A DNA stretch of 64,000 nucleotides. Origin: Diplonema japonicum (lineage: Eukaryota; Euglenozoa; Diplonemea; Diplonemida; Diplonemidae). Positions within the stretch are counted from its first letter, which is position 1. Every line of letters starts with the position of its first letter. Under the pieces are notes generated by a model, which saw only the letters and a program-made list of their open reading frames with translations, was not told the DNA's origin and ran no database searches. The stretch covers positions 530,792-594,791 of the forward strand of contig OZ025655.1 in assembly GCA_964019335.1 (NCBI GenBank), read 5' to 3'. A program made the translations under genes and the position numbers. Positions 60,201 through 64,000 of this stretch are shown piece after piece.

Positions 60201-63200
60201 TCACCAAGGCCGTGTGGAGAGCATAACATCGTGGCCGCTGAAGGCTGCTGGAATGCTAACGGTAGCGATGAGCTTCACAAGAGAGAAGTTCGTGTAAAGT
60301 TGGAACGAGGGAAGCGACGCCTCACCATGCTGCATGGTCTGGCAGGAAAGGTAGAGAACAGGGAGCTTGGTGCAGTACGTTGAGGTCGTGAGCTCCAGTT
60401 GGTGGGTGTTGGCGTTCCACGCCGCACCCTTGGCGTAGATTCCTGTAACGTGGATCGCTGCCTCGTAGTTGATCTTTCTTGTGTCAATTTCCTTTGGGAT
60501 TATGTTTAACACTAACCGAAGCTCGGAGCAAGGGATCCCTTTGCTGAGACTGTACTCGTTGACCTCAGCGTCGAAGACTGCCCTGGGGTTGACAAAGGAT
60601 TCCAGGTTCACAATCGAAGGGTTCATCCCCTCGACAGACCATGCTGTGAAGAACCTGTGCCCCTCCCGAAGCGAGACGAACCATTGCCATAGTGACGCTG
60701 GTTGGAACTGGTAGTTGCAGCAGTAGTCCTCGTTGTTCACATTGCCGTTCCCCTTGTCCGTCATCACCCTCGCACACCGCATCCATTTCTCAGGCACCTC
60801 CCTCTCCAGTACGCTCAAACACGTCTGCACAATAGCCTCGTCAAACGGCACCTTTTTCCTCACCGCCAACGCCACCCTGTCGACGTCCTTGTTGATCGTA
60901 TCGATGATTTTGTTATGCGCAGCTAGTTCTCCCTTGTTAGGTAGTTTCATTCCTCCTTTCTACATACCTTCAGAAGTGAGTACAACACCTTCAACACTGG
61001 GTTCGTTGCTTCCGGCAGCCACTCGAAGGCGTTCTCGACGTCAAAGACACCTGGTACCATGCGGGTGATGTCGTCGATCAACACGCGGAGATCCTTATCA
61101 TGTTCGTGGCACACGAGGCTGACCCTGCTACGCGGGAGGGCTTTGGGTATCTCCTTGAATAACTGGGGGAGGGGGGTGATAAAAAACAATCTACCGAGCG
61201 GGACATACCTTCAGTCCAGTTGCCCGGTTGTGTTGTGCGACTGATGTCTCGGAGTAGCAGAGAATCTCGTAGTTCTGAGTTCATGTTTTCCTTTTCCGAA
61301 TTGGTGTGCATACTGTAGTTTCGCCCTTGGGCAGCCCTTCGGCATACTTGCACATCACGTGCTGTATGTTACCGACGAAGCAGTTCCCGTAGCTGTACTG
61401 GTCACCCTCGCAGCCTGCATGGATCGTCATTTCTGCTAGATCCTTGAGGATAGCGATGTCGCAGGATGAGGAGAGCCTAGCACCATAGATGGTGTTGCTA
61501 GTGAGGTGCCTGATGATAGGGTACGTGACAAGAGATGCATGGGTGTTCATGAGGAAGAGCACAAAGGAACGCACGCTTTCCATCAAATCAGTTGAGCTGA
61601 AGTGCGACTCGACAGATTCCGCCAGCCACCCATGCTCCTGCCTCTCCACCACAAGGCTGTGGAAGATGATGAGGCACGGCAGCACCCTTGCTAGGATTTG
61701 CAGCTTGACAGGGTTCGCAATCTTCGACGTTGACGATGGCTGTTCGAAATACTCTCGAAGCATCTCAACACCGTGTCGTATCTCGTTCCCCAGACCTGTC
61801 GTTTTACTGATACCTACTTTTTGGCACTTCTCGATCAATGTCGTGGGCAGCCCGAAGAACGACTGGGTCTGTATCACCAATTTGAAGTTCTTATGAGGGG
61901 TACCGTAGTCAGACAGCGTCTCCACCACATAATCCAACTCCCTAGCAAACTCGTCGGAGACCATCAAGTCAGAGATCACGATCCACCCCCCATCGTTCAC
62001 AGCATCCGCGATGAGTGACTTCGCCATCGCCTTCTGCGAATGGGCAGCACCCACGAAGTACGTCTTCCGCACCATGGACACAGGGTTTCCTTCCTCGTCC
62101 TCCACCTGGTACCCAGCTACCACTTTCTTTACAATTGATATGAACCATAGTCTCTCAGCAATTACCATCAGAGGCACGAAGGGTGTCGTTGCCTCTAGCC
62201 TTTGCACCAGCTCCTTCTCGGGGCAGTGTACCTGCGAAGGGATATCCACCCCCAGCCCCCCGTCTTCACTACTGATGACTCTCTGCAAGCAATCCTGGAG
62301 GCGGTCTGCTCGCAGCGTCTTGCACACGTTCATTCGTTCGAATGGAGATAGCTGATGATGCCAGTCAGGCTCCTCCCATGGGCAGTACTCCTTGCTTGAG
62401 TACCAATCTCGGTACTGCTTCCAACTTGAGCTGCTCATTTTCTCCAACAAATCATCGTTGATGCTGTTGATTGAGGCCAACGTGTCGATGTACATCCAAG
62501 AAGTATGGGGGTTGGTTAACGCGGAGGATGCAAGATCTTTGCGGTGGGGCCCCATGTGGAGCATCTGGTGCTGGGGGTCAGGGCAGTCGCGAACGAAGAT
62601 CATGATCCACGCGAGCTGGATGTGGTGCTTCATGAGGCTTGCCGACATGGCGATCTTGTGGTAGAAGTGCTTCAGGATGGCGGCAGGGTCGTCGGTTGTG
62701 TGCAAGAGAAACCGGAGCTCGTCTTCGAAAAACTTAATGGAGAACTTTGAGGTAGGGAACAGCTTGGTGAAAACAAGCATCGAGAAGATCATCAAGACTA
62801 CCTTCGAGGCTATCTGGTTACTGCTGATGACGTCTTCGGGTGTAGGAGATATCTCAGGCGTCTGCAACTCGAGCTTTGAGATCTCGGTGATGCTGTCATC
62901 AGCTGTTTTGAGGAGGTCAGGAAGTTCGGCGTCCTTCTTAGCAGCAGGCATGCCAGCCCCACTGGCCACTGCAGAGAGGGAAAGCTCAGCGTCGCGCAGA
63001 GTGGTACTGAGGTTCTTAATAGCGTCGCAGTAGGGAGCGGGGTATTTGTGCGCGATGACGATGGAAGCGAAGGTTGCCTTCAGCTTCTCTTCGTCCAGTT
63101 CGAAGGACACGAAGCTCGTCGTGCATTTCATGTTCGCAGTCAATCTGTCGTCGATCGCGTCCTCCCTCATCAGTATCAGGAGCTTGAAGCCCTTCACCAC

Positions 63201-64000
63201 CTTCACCGTTTTGTTGTGGATGTCGTTGATTACGGACCGCATCCAGTACTTCTCCAAGTCTGCTGATGTCACATCCTGCATCACAATGACACACGCCTCT
63301 TTCATCACAGACGTTACACTCTGCATCGCACTCTCCACATACGGGCTACTCAGTATGCGCAAGGCTGTCGTTGTGTATCCTTTGAAAGAGAAAAAAAAAG
63401 TTGGGAACACACCATTCCCGCAGGACGCTTTCAAACAGCACATAGCCACCTTGTGTGGGTCACGTACAAACACCACTTGGTTCGGAGAGCACTGGGGTTT
63501 GTATTGTACACTGCAAATAGGAACGCATACCTTTATCGCGATGCACGGGAGAATCAAGCTATCAGGGACGCCTTTTTCCTTCCATTCTTGGGTGTCGCTC
63601 CGCATCACGATGTCCTTGTAGATGGCAGCGGGGTTGAACTCCTCATCGAAGTCCACCCTATTCACCCGGAGGACCTTTTTGCACCTGTTTATCAACGTCG
63701 TGCGGTTCTTCAGCCCAGCACCCCATGTCACAACCGCCATCAACAGTAGCGCGTTCCCTTGACACATCCGAGAGTCCTCTTCGATCTTGGTCAGAACCTC
63801 TCTCCACTTTACTTTGCACCGTGCCCACTGTGAGTTGGTGAAAAGTTATTTGATTTACTAAGACACACCTCGTTCTCTTCGGTGAAGGCTTCTACTGAAG
63901 CCAAACATCTCTGGTACTTCATCTTCTGAGCTTCGTTGGTAGACAGGAGATCTTTGAGGACCTCCTCGGATAGAGTTGCCATCTTGCTGCAGGTTATTGC
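60201..64000 (-). CDS. Dynein heavy chain, C-terminal part (continues beyond window)
   Basis: Seven exons seen: from the window edge to 63869, then 63827-63531, 63491-63413, 63379-61314, 61274-61209, 61162-60968 and 60932-60201; introns of 41, 39, 33, 39, 46 and 35 nt, all consistent in frame. The first residues match the end of the stalk coiled coil. AAA5-like and AAA6-like regions follow, with S-P-F-E-R-M-N, A-H-S-Q-K-A-M-A-K-S-L-I, F-K-L-V-I-Q-T and I-I-F-H-S-L-V-V-E-R, then the dynein C-terminal domain with V-T-G-I-Y-A-K-G-A-A-W-N. Conservation is low for a dynein. Motor for an axonemal (inner-arm) or transport role; class cannot be assigned without the N-terminal AAA modules. An ATG at about 63982 follows CTGCAG, so a short form starting there cannot be excluded. 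Confidence 0.8.

Noticed and set aside
1-64000. A spliced-leader RNA gene in the window
   Set aside because: No segment matching a leader exon followed by a donor and an Sm-like site was recognised; its absence here does not argue against trans-splicing.
1-64000. CRISPR arrays, bacterial operons or integrated phage
   Set aside because: No regularly spaced repeats with unique spacers and no bacterial gene content; introns and eukaryotic families throughout.

Overview
This is nuclear DNA of a flagellated protist. The coding content is entirely eukaryotic: a proteasome beta subunit, a Sec20 SNARE, Ku70, a four-domain voltage-gated Ca2+ channel, CFAP44, a dynein heavy chain and a PPEF-type phosphatase. 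There are GT-AG introns, a U6 snRNA and a tRNA-Arg. Every supported gene, including both RNA genes, lies on the minus strand. Many neighbours are separated by only 57-145 nt, and a CAG or TAG that looks like a splice acceptor usually sits 4-30 nt upstream of the start codon. With a U6 whose 5' stem-loop resembles that of trypanosomes and N-terminal MGC acylation signals, this suggests Euglenozoa. The presence of cis-introns makes a diplonemid-like organism more likely than a kinetoplastid. The placement is inference; no spliced-leader gene was seen in the window.

Layout. 0-6.4 kb: the 5' part of a ZIP metal transporter, low-complexity DNA, a foldback/MITE-like element, a decayed piggyBac transposase, then the proteasome beta-3 gene. 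6.4-28.8 kb: an acylated WD40 protein, a ubiquitin-like/polyQ protein, a two-TM zinc-ribbon receptor-like protein, a SET-domain protein with a signal peptide, the Ca2+ channel, several unknown proteins, a thioesterase, a cap-methyltransferase-like protein, a stop-interrupted plus-strand frame, and an ankyrin/ubiquitin-like protein directly behind the U6 gene. 30-46 kb: a giant coiled-coil protein with a tRNA-Arg inside one intron, two near-identical WW proteins in tandem, a coiled-coil/C1q-like protein, an M1 peptidase, Sec20, Ku70 and an unknown protein. 46-64 kb: an RRM protein, an M3 oligopeptidase, CFAP44 (nine exons), an unknown protein, PPEF and the C-terminal part of a dynein heavy chain that runs off the window.

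I resolved 32 introns by hand from frame and homology. Leaving aside the 174-nt tRNA-bearing intron, they are 32-65 nt long (median 39) and mostly start GTATG. Intergenic DNA is dominated by long A/T homopolymers and by G runs on the plus strand, which are C runs on the coding strand. Functionally the cluster is mixed, with a clear flagellar and Ca2+-signalling component. The genes need not be related, as is usual for unidirectional euglenozoan arrays.
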